NCBI GenBank assembly: GCA_022478985.1
Contig: JAKSZP010002695.1
Span: 176,584-240,583, forward strand
Reading direction: 5' to 3'
Source: Massospora cicadina
Taxonomy: Eukaryota; Entomophthoromycota; Entomophthoromycetes; Entomophthorales; Entomophthoraceae
Length of the DNA stretch: 64,000 bases
A model generated the notes under the pieces. It was not told the origin of the DNA and ran no database searches. It worked only from the letters and a program-made list of their open reading frames with translations. Positions within the stretch are counted from its first letter, which is position 1. Each line of letters starts with the position of its first letter. This document shows, one piece after another, positions 11,841 to 23,151 of this stretch. Made by a program: the position numbers and the translations under genes.

Positions 11841-12720
11841 ACTTAAATTATCTAAGAATTCATATAAGGTGTTTTCTCAAGACAAGTATGACCTTGGATG
11901 GTCCAAAGAAATAGCTTTTAAAGTTGAAGTCGCGTACCAAATGCCAATTTAACTGAGATTAATTTAACAATCATGAGAAAATGAGGCATTGTTGCCAGGA
12001 AACATCAAGTCACTCAAACATAGATTTCTGGTTCCCTCTTTAAGTCCTTTGGAGAGCAATCTTAATTGTAAAGAAGAAAAATGTCTCTAACTGAATTGTC
12101 ATAAATTACTATTGCTCTACAAAATTCTATGAAAAAGGACTCATATTCGCCGCTGTACATAGATAATGCTTTGGTTTTTCTAGGAGGAGCTCAGTTCTTT
12201 CATCCATAAATCTTATTATCACTATTGAAAGATTGATCACTAAAAAATGATCAATTTGAAAGTGTAATAATAGCCACAAAAGGACTAAACCAATTGACTG
12301 ATGTCTCAAGGTCTTTTCAATGCACCAGCTACATTTCAATCAGTGATAGATGCTGTGTTAGGTGTTTGAAAAACTGTTGTAATCCTGTTACCTAAAAAAA
12401 TCAAAGTCTATAGTTGCACATCTACAGATCATCAACACTTAAAGGAGGTAATCTAGAGACTATCAACATTTAACTTTAATATAAAGTTTGAAATTGGCAC
12501 TTATAAAAAGAATGAGTATCTAATTTTTGTTGTAGATGCCAAGGGATTATGAGAAAAAACTTAAATAAAAGGCAATTTGGGCATGTAATATTAAAAAACG
12601 TTCAGGGCATCTAATTATTTTGAAACTTTAGACATTACCTCTTCTTTAATGATTACTTGTATTACATTAATGAACGACTTTTTTCAACTATTGAAGGATC
12701 CAAAGAAAAGCCTTGTTTGG
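11840..12720 (+). pseudogene. Element B reverse transcriptase remnant
   Basis: Around 11850-11950 the frame reads ILSKNSYKVFSQDKYDLGWS, the usual Ty3 RT N-terminal block (V-F-S-x-x-x-x-D-L-G). At about 12120-12220 KKDSYSPLYIDNALVFLGG followed by AQFF matches the fingers block K-D-S-Y-P-L-P-x-I-D-D. MSQGLFNAPATFQSVIDAVL at 12300-12360 matches the M-P-Q-G-L-x-N-A-P-A-T-F-Q signature. DHQHLKEVI and RLSTFNFNIKF follow as the post-catalytic H-x-x-H-L-K-x-V-F block. The YxDD box itself is not readable. Confidence 0.8.
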
Positions 12721-13080
12721 AATAAGGAAGCACAAAGATTGTTTGATTCACTTAGACTGTATACAATAACTGATTAATAAAGCAATATCCAAAGTTTAAT
12801 AGACCTATAATCTAAAATCAGATGAAACTATGATAGCAGTTGGTGACACAACGAGTCAGATTGATGAAATTTGTGATGAACACCCTATAGAAAAAGTAAT
12901 CCAAACATTGAGCAAACAGGAGCAAATTTGTACTGTGATGGCCGCTTTATCTCATGAAAATATATGTCTGTAAACAGATAGAGTATAACCATGAGGTACA
13001 ATTGAAGGTGGCTTCTGAACAATACTTAGTAAGAGGACTTCACAATCTAAAAGATTCTAGAGGTAGATCAACTTGTTGGC
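12720..13080 (+). pseudogene. Element B RNase H remnant
   Basis: DETMIAVGDTTSQID at about 12819-12870 stands where the RNase H opening (a-x-D-A-S-x-x-A-I/G) is expected, followed by traces such as EKVIQTLSKQEQICTVMAAL, which resembles the S-R-x-L-x-x-x-E-x-x-Y-x-x-x-x-x-E block. It is heavily degraded. The call depends on its position between RT and integrase. Confidence 0.5.
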
Positions 13081-13359
13081 CTTAAAATTAAAATTGTGTA
13101 ATTTTAGATTGTACATTTATCTGTCCTTCACATCAAAATGCATATTGAAGATCTCTATTGCTAACAGTTTTTGCTTTACAGTTTGAAGCAGATGGATTAT
13201 AAGAGAAAATACATACTTGAAATATCCTGAACAACTATTGAAAGAATAGCATTTATTAAACAAGAAGAATAAAAAATAGAAATTCAAATGCCAACTATTC
13301 AAAATTATTGGGAAACCTCAAAAATGTTTACAGCCTTCTAAAAAACTAAAGAACTAATG

Positions 13360-13860
13360 CAGCTCATAAATCAACCGGACATGGGGCCTATGAAAGACAT
13401 AAAACATGTTTATCAAGAGTACTATTTAAAAGTTGCCTAACTTTGACGTCACATAATCTTTTGATGTTTGTGCACTGTTTTAGGTTCACAACCCTTATAA
13501 GTAAGCAACCACTTTTTAGCTATTGAAGCCTAGGTTTGTATGCCACACTATATCTATTGATGTTTTTAGGACATATACTATGAGAGTAAGAGTAGTTAAT
13601 ACATATTTTATCAATTGAGCACTTATATTTTGGGTAGATATGCACGCTATGTAGAATTTTGATTCCAGAAGAGCTATCAAGCTAATATGGAGAAAATTAT
13701 ACGCTTCATTGCAGCCCTCAAGTTTATATTCAATGATAACATGAGAAACTTTACAACGCATGTAATATCTAGAGCAAATGAGTTGATAGATCAAATGGAT
13801 AACTGATGACGCCTTACCATTTAAAAAATGCATTGGTTGAAAATATATATGTCACTTAGC
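13360..13860 (+). pseudogene. Element B integrase remnant
   Basis: GHMGPMKDIKHVYQEYY at about 13378-13430 resembles the H2C2 zinc finger segment (H-x-G-x-x-K-T-x-x-x-x). Cysteines follow in another frame near 13450-13490. SYQANMEKIIRF (about 13670-13705) and KFIFNDNMRNFTTHVISRAN (about 13720-13785) match the core with its second catalytic D (S-D-N-G-x-N-F-T-S). The E-containing helix is not visible. Confidence 0.65.
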
Positions 13861-15103
13861 ACTCCTTTAAGGCACTTGTTTCAAGCAAACCCTTCACTTA
13901 GTAACTTTATATATCTACGGCAACATATAACTACAGTTTAAGTTATAATTTGACCGCGGGTATAAAACCTTTTCAAACTACTTTTTGACTATGGGCTTGT
14001 CTGATACCAATAATATATTCCATAGTTGAGTAAGTTTAGATACGGCGCGCTTACAATAAATAAAATTCTGATAAAACTATTCATAGGGTTATAAATCTCA
14101 GCCTAAGCAGTAACCAACAAGTGAAAAAAACAATGCTAAAGTATATAAAGAATTTAAATTTCCAGCTCTTCAAGCTACTCGAAATTTCATTAAATATTAA
14201 CCATTGTGACACCTATGCATAATTTTATATAAAACAATAGTTTAGGCAAAATATGGATTGTATCATTTCAGGTCATTAATCTAGTTGTCATTAGATTCAT
14301 ATATAAAAATGTACCTATCCAAAGACGTATAGTGAAAAGGGCACTTGATAGATTTTATGAGCATGGAAATAACTATCTTACAATGAAAAAAGAATAAAGA
14401 GAAAGATTGGAGATGAAAAAAGTTGTTTTACTATCTTTTCATGAAATATCTTAATGAGATAAAAAAATTTGCTTGTTGCAATTTATCAATATCTACTTTT
14501 GAAAAGGATGCTAATGCTTTTCTCTGATGCCTATTGGTAGATGGGGTTTGTGCAGAGACCTCTTTAAAAAATTGCCAAATTGTGCTGAGTGCATTTATGC
14601 CAGGGCCAAAATGATAAAAAACAAGTATGATGTACTTTTGTAAATCTTTATGGATAATTTACTATTAAAAAGCAAATAGGATTCTAGATTAACTAGGTGA
14701 GTAATGTTTAACCTTGGGGAAAACATGCATGAAGAAAGAGAAAGATTCAAGAAAATTGTTATAATTGAGATACAGTGATTTATAAACAGTTTACACAATA
14801 TGCTTGATGATGAGTATCCTCAGGACTTCCTTATATGAACCAGTTAGGTGCTTGGGATATTTAGAGGAGGGTTCTAATTATGAGTTCAATAAGAATTATT
14901 AGCAATAATTATTTAACGGACTTATTAACATCTAATATTTTTATGTAGTTCACAGATTACATCTTGAAGCCTTTTTTCAAGTGCATCACAGAATCAGAAA
15001 CAAAAGGTTGACTAGAGGTTATGATAGGAGCTAAAGAAGCCACTCAAACTACCAAATCATGACAGAAAAACAAATAACATGTTCAATGGTCAGGTTTTCA
15101 AAG

Positions 15104-15127
15104 TTTTTTTAGTACTAGATGGTCCCA
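15104..15127 (-). mobile_element. Micro-insertion 1: 24-nt retroposon 3' stub with target duplication
   Basis: Read on the minus strand the insert is TGGG, then ACCATCTAGTACT, then seven A. It is flanked by gtcaggttttcaa at 15089-15101 and 15128-15140 (13 bp). An A-tailed insert with a target duplication of this length is the footprint of target-primed reverse transcription. The same core occurs at 16262 and 19721. Confidence 0.75.
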
Positions 15128-16261
15128 GTCAGGTTTTCAAGTTTTTAAGTTAGGTTTTACCAATTTCCTTCTGGACAACGGGTTTTGACTTTGTTTCTTA
15201 ATCGCCCTCAAAGAAGGGTGAATGATTTTTTGCTGCAATGTGTGAAGCCAGTGACCACTCTTTCATGTTGATGATAGATAATGAATTAAGTTTTGAACTT
15301 TAGAAGAAGATCCCCAGATAGTAAGAAAAAGTTCTTTATGGCGGGATCAAGCACCTTAGATTCCTTGGTAAAAGCCTTAACTGGTCAAGTCATGGGGTGT
15401 AGCAAATCAACGATATTGATATTCTCATAAAGAGATGCTTCTACCTGAGCAAGTGAGGATTATGTATGGCGCACAAGAAGCTGAATTGCTGATGGTAAAA
15501 AGGAATATTTCTGGGTATTGCAAACTCAGTTGAAATACTGGAACAATACATATGATAAAAAAGTGACATACAAGCAACTAAATTAATTGTTTGAAATAAT
15601 GCAACACCATAAGTCAAAAGAAATTAAAATGACATTGATAATCTTGATCTATAAAAAAGTTTATGTTTTCTCTTTCCTTTACAAAAATATATCTTATCTT
15701 ACTAGTTGGGGTTGATAAAAAAAGAACATGACAATAGGGAAATTTCCAAAGCTCTTTGTTCATTTATATTTAAATATATAATGTATGTATGTATGGAACA
15801 CATATCCCTCAAACTCTTACCTATTTTAACTACTCAATGAATCACTCCATATTTTGTTTTAGTCTACTTCTGGAACATCTCTTATGTCATTAAAAAACCT
15901 TATGCAATTATAGATGAGCTTCACTTGCATGACACCTCCTTTTCATTACTGAAGTATCCCAAGATAAGTACTCTCCATGTTTGTAACTAAAAGTGCCCAT
16001 ATTTTTGAAAAGATATTGATATAAGAATGAATAAAGTGGATCTTTAGCGACATACCACAACCTAGTTCTTAATATTTACTATGAAAAAGTTTTATAAATA
16101 GAAGAGAATTCAGCTCTTATATCACAAAAATGTGTGCATCAGTTATAAATTCTCTCTGGCTAATATTCTCTCTTCCACACATGGAGTACAGCAAATTTGT
16201 GATTCCCAAGGTTTTTCCACATCTCTTTTCATTTATAGTAACGTTAAAACGTTGTCTTTAA

Positions 16262-16277
16262 CCATCTAGTACTAAAA
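16262..16277 (+). mobile_element. Micro-insertion 2: 16-nt retroposon 3' stub with target duplication
   Basis: The insert CCATCTAGTACT plus A residues lies between two copies of aaaacgttgtctttaa (16246-16261 and 16278-16293). The boundary with the target is ambiguous by a few A residues. It is in the opposite orientation to the copies at 15104 and 19721. Confidence 0.78.
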
Positions 16278-16538
16278 AAAACGTTGTCTTTAATAATAAA
16301 GCAAATACTGTTTCTGGGATAAAATTCACTTTAAAGCGCAAAATAGAAAGATCACCAACATTATTAACACATTTATTAGGCACTTTTAAGTTAACTACAC
16401 AAATATAAAACAAATAAGAAATTAGGATAAAAATATAAAAATGAATATGTTTTTTTCGCCCATGGAGTTAAATAAAGGTTTGTGCTTGTTATTTCCATTT
16501 CATATTTACTCTAAAAACTAAATGTTCTTGGAACTCTA

Positions 16539-16543
16539 CAAAC
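16539..16543. repeat. Element C target-site duplication, left copy
   Basis: CAAAC directly before the left LTR, repeated exactly at 23072-23076. Five bases is the usual length for Ty3 integrases. Confidence 0.85.
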
Positions 16544-17188
16544 TGTTAGATTAAGGCATATGGTATGCTCGCTGGTTCTTTTAGCCCCAGATTCAACAAT
16601 ATTATTGCAGGTGAAATGCTCTTAATTGCAGGAATATATTTTAAGTGGATTTCTGTAATACTTATATTATAATAATAAAATGGTGATTATACTAAAAGTT
16701 TATATTTTCTATAATTTGTTTTACATTATCAATTGAGGGGTCAAGAAGTTAACCCCATTAATCTCTTCTGCTTATTATTTAAAGCAGATTAAAGCTCAAA
16801 TTGAAGGGACTGAGAAATTCATGATAAGCGAGAAGCTGCATAATTCAGAAAAATTAACTCTTGAACTATTAAATCTTTCAAGATTTGCCTCTCTTTGACA
16901 CAAGGGCAGATGTTGGGTTAATACTGGGCAGAAATGAATTAGTAGGGCAAAAATTTAATTTGTTATAGCCAATTGGATGGCAAAACCTCAAAAAGAGTTG
17001 TATGTTTCTTTAACAGGGTCAGCGCAACCTGACTACTAGCAATTGAGTATTTTGGGCGAGGGGAATGAGCAAAAGGATTACCCCAATTCAAGTGTTTCCA
17101 CCAAGAATCAGTCAGGGTCTTTAGGCTAATATTATATGCATTTATTTCTAAAACACTCTTTTCACAGTATCAGACTTTTGGATGTTCA
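16544..17188 (-). repeat. Element C 3' LTR
   Basis: Left copy, 645 bp, aligning along its length with 22425-23071. Shared blocks include acacaagggcagatgttggg, gcgcaacctgactact and gagcaaaaggattacccc. On the plus strand it runs from TGTTAGATT to GATGTTCA. Confidence 0.92.
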
Positions 17189-17201
17189 CCCTTACCCCTT
17201 C
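17189..17201 (-). promoter_or_regulatory. Element C polypurine tract
   Basis: The plus strand reads CCCTTACCCCTTC directly inside the 3' LTR. On the coding strand this is a purine tract GAAGGGGTAAGGG, the expected primer for plus-strand synthesis. Confidence 0.7.
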
Positions 17202-17229
17202 ATTGTTGTAAGGGGAGAATATGGGCGCT

Positions 17230-18330
17230 GGATTGGCCATGGATCCGATTGATGATAACTCCAGAAGCATGGGATTTGATAGAGTACTCATTCCCTCGCT
17301 TATATGTGACTACAAAAGGTCCTTCCCATATATACCCAAGATTTTCCCTCCTAAGCATGATACGGTTGTGTTAATAGAGTACCAAGTCTGACAATTGGAA
17401 AGAAGGAAGTGGTTGGTTATGCTCATTTGCGGCTACATCTTCTTTGGTGAAAGTTTTTGCTAGGTTAGTCATGGCATAAGACTGCAGCTGGATATTGTGT
17501 TGCACTAATCTTTTATGGGCTCTTTCAGGTTCATCTGTCCTATCAGAGAAGACGTCTTTGGCTAGCAGAGCTGTTACTCCTGGTTCCTGACCATATAGCA
17601 TGCAGAAAGGAGACATTTTGATGATTCAATGGTAGCTGATATGGAAGGCCATGAGAGCACTAGGTAAGAATTAATCCTAGTGTAGTGAAACTGAGCTGGC
17701 CATCTTCTGTAATATTAGAACCAGAGTTTCATTTGCTCTTTCCACAGTACCTCCTGTAAAAAGGGTTGTAGGGGGCCACAAAGAGTTGCTGCGTCCACTG
17801 GAAGTAGCTAAAAGCTTAACCATACAGAGTTGAAATTCTTCCCATTGTCACAAAGTAAGGCCTGAGAACAACCATACCAGGTGAAAATATTTTAATGGAG
17901 GAAGGTGGAGTGGCTTTGGCAGTCTGGGCAGTAAGAGCAACCTCTTCAACCCTTTTGGTGAAGTGATTAATGCCTACCAGGATATATCAATTTCCACTGG
18001 TAGTCTGAGGTAGCGGACCTACTACGTCTAAACTTATTGTATGATACGGTTGTTGAGGAGTAGTGGGCTGGTATTTATATTTGGACTTATAGCTGGATTT
18101 CTTCTTACAGATTAATCAGGCGACCAGCACTTCTATGATAGACTCCATGATTCCCACCCAGTAGTACCTATCCTTCACCCACTCATAGGTTTTGCGAACT
18201 CCACTGTGCCCAGAATAGAATGGACCTCCATGATCATGGGGACTCGCTCAGAAGGTCGGAGATAGGACATCCAATTCAACCTTAATTTCTTATACAACTT
18301 CTTGCTTTCCGCCTTGGTGCTGCGCTAGTC
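17230..18330 (-). pseudogene. Element C integrase remnant
   Basis: Reading leftward: WVKDRYYWVGIMESIIEVLV and LICKKK cover the zinc-finger end (18110-18200). The core is YHTISLDVVGPLPQTTSG and YILVGINHFTKRVEEVALTA (about 17930-18050), with the first catalytic D. The second D and the E helix are degraded. MSPFCMLYGQEPGVTALLAK from 17616 leftward closes the core. FQLSDLVLYY and then YIWEGPFVVTYKRGNEYSI (about 17290-17345) form the GPF module, followed by GVIINRIHGQSS up to the PPT. No chromodomain follows. Confidence 0.88.
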
Positions 18331-18930
18331 AAGCTACTATTTTCCTGACGGGTTCATCCTCATCTTCCCAGGCGTTGGGGGTCATAAGGAAGTCGTGCAG
18401 CCTCTCAGATAAACTATTATCCGTGTGAAGGATAGGAAGTTTAGTCAAACCATCAACATTTATATGGCAGGTTCCAGCTTGGTGCTCAATCTTCATATCA
18501 TAGTGTTGAAGCTTTAAAGCCCAGTGAGTCACAGTCCAGTGGGATCCTTCATATTTTTTAACTACTTTCAGATAGGCGTAGTAAGTGACCATAGTGAAGG
18601 AAGTTCCATTTAAGAAAGGGCGGTAATTTTTTACAGCTATTAGAACAGAAAGGCACTCCTTCTCAGTGACGCTTTAGTTGCGTTCAGCCTGGATAACTTT
18701 TTGCTGAAATACTAGACAGGGTGATCCACGCCATTATCATTCAATTGCGCCAGAATGGCCCCAACATCCTAGTCAGAGGCATTAATAAACAAGAGGAAAT
18801 GTTTAACATAATTAAAATGCGCAGGACAGGACAATTTTGTAACAACTGCTTTAGAGTCTTGAAGGCGGCTCTTTGTTCAGTCCCAATTAAAAGGGACGTA
18901 CTTAGCCAATAAATAGACAAGAGTCTCACT
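18330..18930 (-). pseudogene. Element C RNase H remnant
   Basis: TEQRAAFKTLKQLLQNCPVL (about 18815-18880) is the linker ahead of RNase H. A later segment, WTVTHWALKLQHYDMKIEHQ then AGTCHINVDGLTKLP (about 18430-18540), matches the closing block (W-x-L-x-L-Q-x-Y-D-x-x-I-x-H-x-x-G-x-x-N-x-D-x-L-S-R). The central part is broken by stops near 18600-18730. Confidence 0.88.
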
Positions 18931-19700
18931 TAGCTGGTGAAACTTAGGATAAATTGGTGGTAATACCCCATAATACCCAAGAAACCTGGGTATTGCGCAG
19001 AATTTTGGGAGCAGGCATTAGAAGTTTTAGCTTTATCTTTGTCTTGGAGGGCTTGAGTTCCGTCCTGTGAGATGATGTGTTCAAGAAAATCAAATTTCTT
19101 CTGGAAAAAAGTGAGCTTGGAGAGCTCTAACCTAATGTTTAACTTACAAAAGCTTTGAAAGACTTCTTTCAGGTGAGTAAGATGGTCATTGAAGATATTA
19201 GAAGACATCATGAAGTTATCAAAATAGACAACGACGCAACGTAACTTGAGGTCCTGCAAGATGTGATCCATGGCTTGCTGGAAAATTGCAGGAACATTGC
19301 ACAACACTTGAGGTAGTTAGGGTGGGTTGGAATAGGCCTTCGCTGCAAATAAGAGCGCATTTCTCTTATTCTTGTGGAGAGAGGTCCATTTGCAATTATC
19401 CGCTAGCCAATTCCATAGCTGAGAAGAAAACAAATTTAGAAAACTTGGCTAGCGTGTCATCATTGCGAGGTATAAATATATAGATACTTCTTTGTGAGGT
19501 TGTTTAACCAGCGGTAGTCCGTCACAACCTGATGATTGCCATTTTTCTTTTTTATAAGGATGAGAGGTGATGAACAGGGTTTTTGTAAAAATACCGGTAG
19601 CTTAGCGTCTAGTAGCTGTCTGAGCTCCACTCTCATTTGTTGCTCAACTTTTGACTTATAATAGGTTTTAGAACAGATGGGATGATCATCCCCAACATCA
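18930..19700 (-). pseudogene. Element C reverse transcriptase remnant
   Basis: The N-terminal block is DDHPICSKTYYKSKVEQQMR and SPLILIKKKNGNHQVVTDYR WLN (about 19500-19695). The C-terminal block is an open stretch of 125 residues from 19307, beginning MLCNVPAIFQQAMDHILQDL and containing VVVYFDNFMMSSN. The catalytic YxDD box therefore reads Y-F-D-N: the second aspartate has become asparagine, explainable by one G-to-A change. HLTHLKEVF and FDFLEHIISQDG follow as expected. The segment between the two blocks (19310-19500) is damaged. Confidence 0.92.
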
Positions 19701-19720
19701 ATGGTATGACACCAACTCTT

Positions 19721-19739
19721 TTTTTTAGTACTAGATGGT
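19721..19739 (-). mobile_element. Micro-insertion 3: 19-nt retroposon 3' stub inside element C
   Basis: On the minus strand the insert is ACCATCTAGTACT followed by six A. It lies between two exact copies of tatgacaccaactctt (19705-19720 and 19740-19755, 16 bp). It sits in the RT N-terminal region of element C, so it is younger than that element. Confidence 0.85.
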
Positions 19740-19754
19740 TATGACACCAACTCT

Positions 19755-20250
19755 TCATATAACCATATCGGTCTCAGATTTAGATAATATGTCGCGGTAG
19801 GCATCTACCAAGGCTTGGACTTTTACCAGATTTGTGGAGGATAGTTCATCAGAGATATGAACGTTAGGAAAAGTACATAACGACTTATCAGCAGGTAGGC
19901 CCATATCTGACAGAGACCCATTGCAGTGGACCAGGTTGATTTCCTTAGCTGGGATCAGCAGACCTTTCCCAATCTCCTGGTGTTTCTTAACAACCATGTC
20001 CTTACTAGTTAAGATTCCTCAGTGGAATATTGATAGGTCGCTGGTAGGCTGGGTCTATGATGCTTGGAAAACTCTAGGCTCTAAGGGAATTATTTATTGA
20101 TGCTAGTTATGTGCAGTAGGCAGTTTTAGGAGATTTGAAGTGTAATCCTGGTGTCATTCACCCTTTATTCACCAGCTTTAATCAACACCTCCTATGCTGC
20201 ATAAAACTATATGTCCTCCAAGGCGTCCAATGATTAGGCAACTTCATATT
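19755..20250 (-). pseudogene. Element C dUTPase-like domain
   Basis: Lies between the protease and RT. In the first half the minus strand reads DKYEVA, DALEDI and then EVLIKAGE and RVNDTRITLQIS. This resembles the dUTPase stretch with a beta strand, a P/A-G turn and T-G-I-x-I-x-I. Further on, IIDPAYQRPINIPLRNLN at about 20013-20070 matches motif 3 (G-V-I-D-x-x-Y-x-G-x-I-x-V-x-L-x-N) well, keeping I-D, Y and N. The open stretch 19997-19755 then reads EIGKGLLIPAKEINLV, which resembles motif 4 (G-D-R-I-A-Q). Stops and frameshifts lie between the pieces. The motif 3 match is the strongest evidence. Confidence 0.72.
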
Positions 20251-20690
20251 TATCCCCACCATTGTGTAGGGTAGGGATATGGTGGAGGAGGGATACTCAA
20301 CTGTGCAAGCATATTCTTTTTTTGCTCATTGTTGTTCAGAATCAGGGGGACCTTGTAGTTAATCAGGGAGATATAGCCCTGTTTTGGTCTGATAATCCCG
20401 TCATATTTGAGTATAAACTGAGAACCAATGAGCATATCATAAGTATTGTTGGCCAAAGCCACCTCTGGGTCAAAAAGAGAGAGTTTCCTAAATTTGATGG
20501 GTAAATGATGAGTAGGCCCCAATAGCGTAAGTGCTGGTTGAACCAGCAGGGCCAAACTCTTGGGTATAGTTGAGGTCAGGGGCCAGTTTAATTTACTCAT
20601 AAGTTTTGATGACACGGCGTTCATAGGGGATCTTTCGTGAGAGGATAGCTATGACTCGTAATAATTAGCAACTACCTCCCACTTTGGTTA
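20250..20690 (-). pseudogene. Element C retropepsin remnant
   Basis: A 124-residue open stretch from 20624 begins MNAVSSKLMSKLNWPL, the sequence that follows the D-T-G-S active site in this lineage. It continues with LANNTYDMLIGSQFILKYDG and YISLINYKVPLIL, parallel to element A. The catalytic D-T-G itself is lost: the upstream frame reads AILSRKIP where A-I-L-D-T-G-S-P would be expected. Confidence 0.82.
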
Positions 20691-22400
20691 AGGTTCTCCC
20701 CAAGTATGGGGGGAGAGTGAGGACCTCCTTTATCCGGATAGTAGAAGCAAGTCATTTAGAAGATTTAGGGTATTAATCGTGGATAGACTGCAGTGATGCA
20801 CACATGGGTGGATCATATCAGCGTGGCAATGAGCTGGTCAGTGTTACTGGTAGTACCAATAACCTCCTGAACCAACAGCACTTGTTGATGATAGTTCTTC
20901 GCGGTATCCTAGCCATATACACTCTCTCCAGGTTCACCCTTTCAGGTACCTTCACTTCATCTTTGGGCCCTAAAACATAAAATAACCACATTATTACAAC
21001 CCCCTTCAAATTTATCATTGAAGGGATTTCAATCCACATCAGTGAGTCCCTAGGATTGTGTTAGGTTCAGGGCAATATGTTGCAGGAGAAGCCCTGGGGC
21101 TACTCCTTAACCTTACTCACTTTTGGATGAGGTTCTATGTTAGTCACTGATCTATATTTTACCTTTAAATTAGCAATTTTGGGTTGCCCCATGGCTTAAG
21201 GTTTCGGATATTTTTGGCCAGAGGAGAGGTTGAAAGGGATAGAGATGGAGTCTTAAATGTGGAAGCTTTAACTACGCCAGCTTTGGGGAGATCAGAAGCT
21301 GTGTGCATTGGGAAAGCAGGCGGTTTAGCTCTAATGACCAAGTACTTTAATCCATTGTTAAAAGGTGCAAATGTCTCCTGAGAGAAGGGTTTAAGCTTAG
21401 TTTAGTCTTTGGGGTCACTTGGAGAGTCCTCTCAGCGGAGGGCTTGAGGCGGAGAAGAGGCTCATTAGATGATGAAGATGATCTTTGCGACAAGTGGGGA
21501 CAGGGAGCGCTTCCCCACGGATGGTAATTCACTCTGACTTACTAGCTTAGGAACCTCAGGTATACAGGGCAGAGTAAGAACATATTTGAGTTGCTCTGCA
21601 GGTTCTGGATCAAGGTGGTAACCAGCATATGGGGTCCATAGGGATCAACCTAGCCTCCTTTAGCAGGTCTATGGTTGAGAAATTCTCAATGGTCAGGACT
21701 GGAGGGTTTGACCCAACGCCAGAAGCAACTTCAGCATTAAAAAATATGCAACCTCTATCAGATAGTCCTTGATTTCACAGATGGTCCTGATGTGGCATTT
21801 AATGAGATAAGTTGTCATGCTTAGAAAGCTAGAAGTTAAGCCAGTCAGAATGGCAGCTAGAGCATTATCAAGAGGTAACATTTTTGCGAGCACCAAGGGC
21901 TAGGATTCACCTTAAATTTGATTAATGAAAGTGGCGAGCAATTATCCACTTTTCATGATGAGGCAAATAAATTCCTGCTTCTTTAACCTCAAATTCTTCA
22001 TGAAATCAAATTCATCAATGAGGGCTTGCTTAACTTCCGCCCAAGTGTTAAGGGTGAACATGGTTGTAACCATTCTCTCCTGAGCCAACCAACTCAGGCA
22101 GGGAAGGAGGTACTTAACATTTTGATGGTCAGTTAATCCCTCCATCACAAATCTATTAACAAACAGTAAGTGCAATGCTACCCTCTCCTGGGTTAAAATT
22201 GTCTTTTAGAGGGTTTATGAATGGCAGGGAAGACCCATGATGCCATTGAGAAGAGTGCTGCTCAAGCCTTTTAAGGTGAGACAAAGTACTGGCTAGCTGT
22301 TGCTCTAAAGCAGCTAATATGATTTATAATGCAGCGGGGAGGTTGTGAGGATCACTTTTCCCACCAACCACCATTTTATCTTGTAATATTTGTTGTGTCC
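20690..22400 (-). pseudogene. Element C gag remnant
   Basis: Gag region between PBS and protease. The open stretch 22175-21942 contains YLLPCLSWLAQERM and then TWAEVKQALIDEFDFM, a good match to the Retrotrans_gag core (W-x-x-x-K-x-x-L-x-x-x-F). The next open piece, 21896-21693, continues in another frame. A proline and serine-rich part around 21350-21530 may be the linker toward nucleocapsid, but no zinc knuckle is visible. Confidence 0.75.
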
Positions 22401-22405
22401 AGATA

Positions 22406-22422
22406 CCCTGTAGTGAGCACCA
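22406..22422 (-). promoter_or_regulatory. Element C tRNA primer-binding site
   Basis: Minus-strand TGGTGCTCACTACAGGG lies two bases after the end of the 5' LTR. It matches the element A site at the first eight bases and at most later positions. Confidence 0.75.
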
Positions 22423-22424
22423 TT

Positions 22425-23071
22425 TGTTGGAATCAGGGCAGGTGGTATGCTTGTGGGTGCTTTTTAGCCCTGCATTTCAATAGTATTTTTGCAGGCAAAA
22501 TGTTCTCTCAATTGCAGGAATAAATTTTAAGAGGCTTCTGTGATACTTATATAAAAATAATAAAATGTTTATTATACTAAAAAGTTGAATTTTATAAGTT
22601 TTTCTTTATTATTATCAATTGAGGGTCAAGAAGTGAACCCCTTTAAACTCACTCTGATTAGTATCTAAAAAAGTTTAAGGCTCAAAGTGAGGGGGCTGAG
22701 AAATTAATTCTAAGCGTGGAGCTGCTTAATTTGGTGTATAAACTTTTGACCTTCAAATCTTTCAAGATTTTCCTTGATTCAACACAAGGGCAGATGTTGG
22801 GTTGATAGTGGGCAAGATGAACCCATGAAGCAAAGACTAGATATAACTTAGCCAATCGTATGGCAGTACCTTAAAATGACTTGTCTGATTATGCCACAGG
22901 GTTGGCACAACCTGACTACTAACAATTGAGCATTTGGGCCAAAGAGTTTGAGCAAAAGGATTACCCCAATTTTTGAGTTCCACCAAAAATCAGCCAGGGT
23001 TCTTAGGCTGATATTACTGTATTACCTCTGAAACACTATTTTCACAGTATTGGACTACTAATTGTCCAACA
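22425..23071 (-). repeat. Element C 5' LTR
   Basis: 647 bp. On the plus strand it runs from TGTTGGAATCAG to TTGTCCAACA, giving perfect TGTTGGA terminal inverted ends. It pairs with 16544-17188. Confidence 0.92.
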
Positions 23072-23076
23072 CAAAC
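23072..23076. repeat. Element C target-site duplication, right copy
   Basis: CAAAC, identical to 16539-16543. Confidence 0.85.
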
Positions 23077-23151
23077 AATTCACTGAAAAATAAGTGTAGA
23101 TAGGTTTCTCAAGCACAACATATTATGATGGCAAACAAAATAGCTTCTCCA

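Larger units (their letters stand above)
11840..13860 (+). mobile_element. Element B: heavily decayed Ty3/Gypsy pol
   Basis: RT, RNase H and integrase pieces follow each other in Ty3 order on the plus strand. All are riddled with stops and deletions. LTRs, PBS and gag could not be identified, so the true limits are unknown. It appears older than elements A and C. Confidence 0.75.
13861..16538. other. AT-rich stretch with two micro-insertions
   Basis: No coding domain is recognised. The only clear structures are two tiny poly(A)-tailed insertions with target duplications (15104-15127 and 16262-16277), annotated separately. Confidence 0.5.
16544..23071 (-). mobile_element. Element C: complete Ty3/Gypsy LTR retrotransposon, decayed
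   Basis: A 6.5-kb minus-strand element. It has LTRs at both ends, a 5-bp target duplication, PBS, gag, protease, dUTPase-like domain, RT, RNase H, integrase and PPT. No chromodomain is seen. Domain order, PBS and protease sequence place it in the same lineage as element A. All genes are broken. It was later hit by micro-insertion 3 at 19721-19739. Confidence 0.95.
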
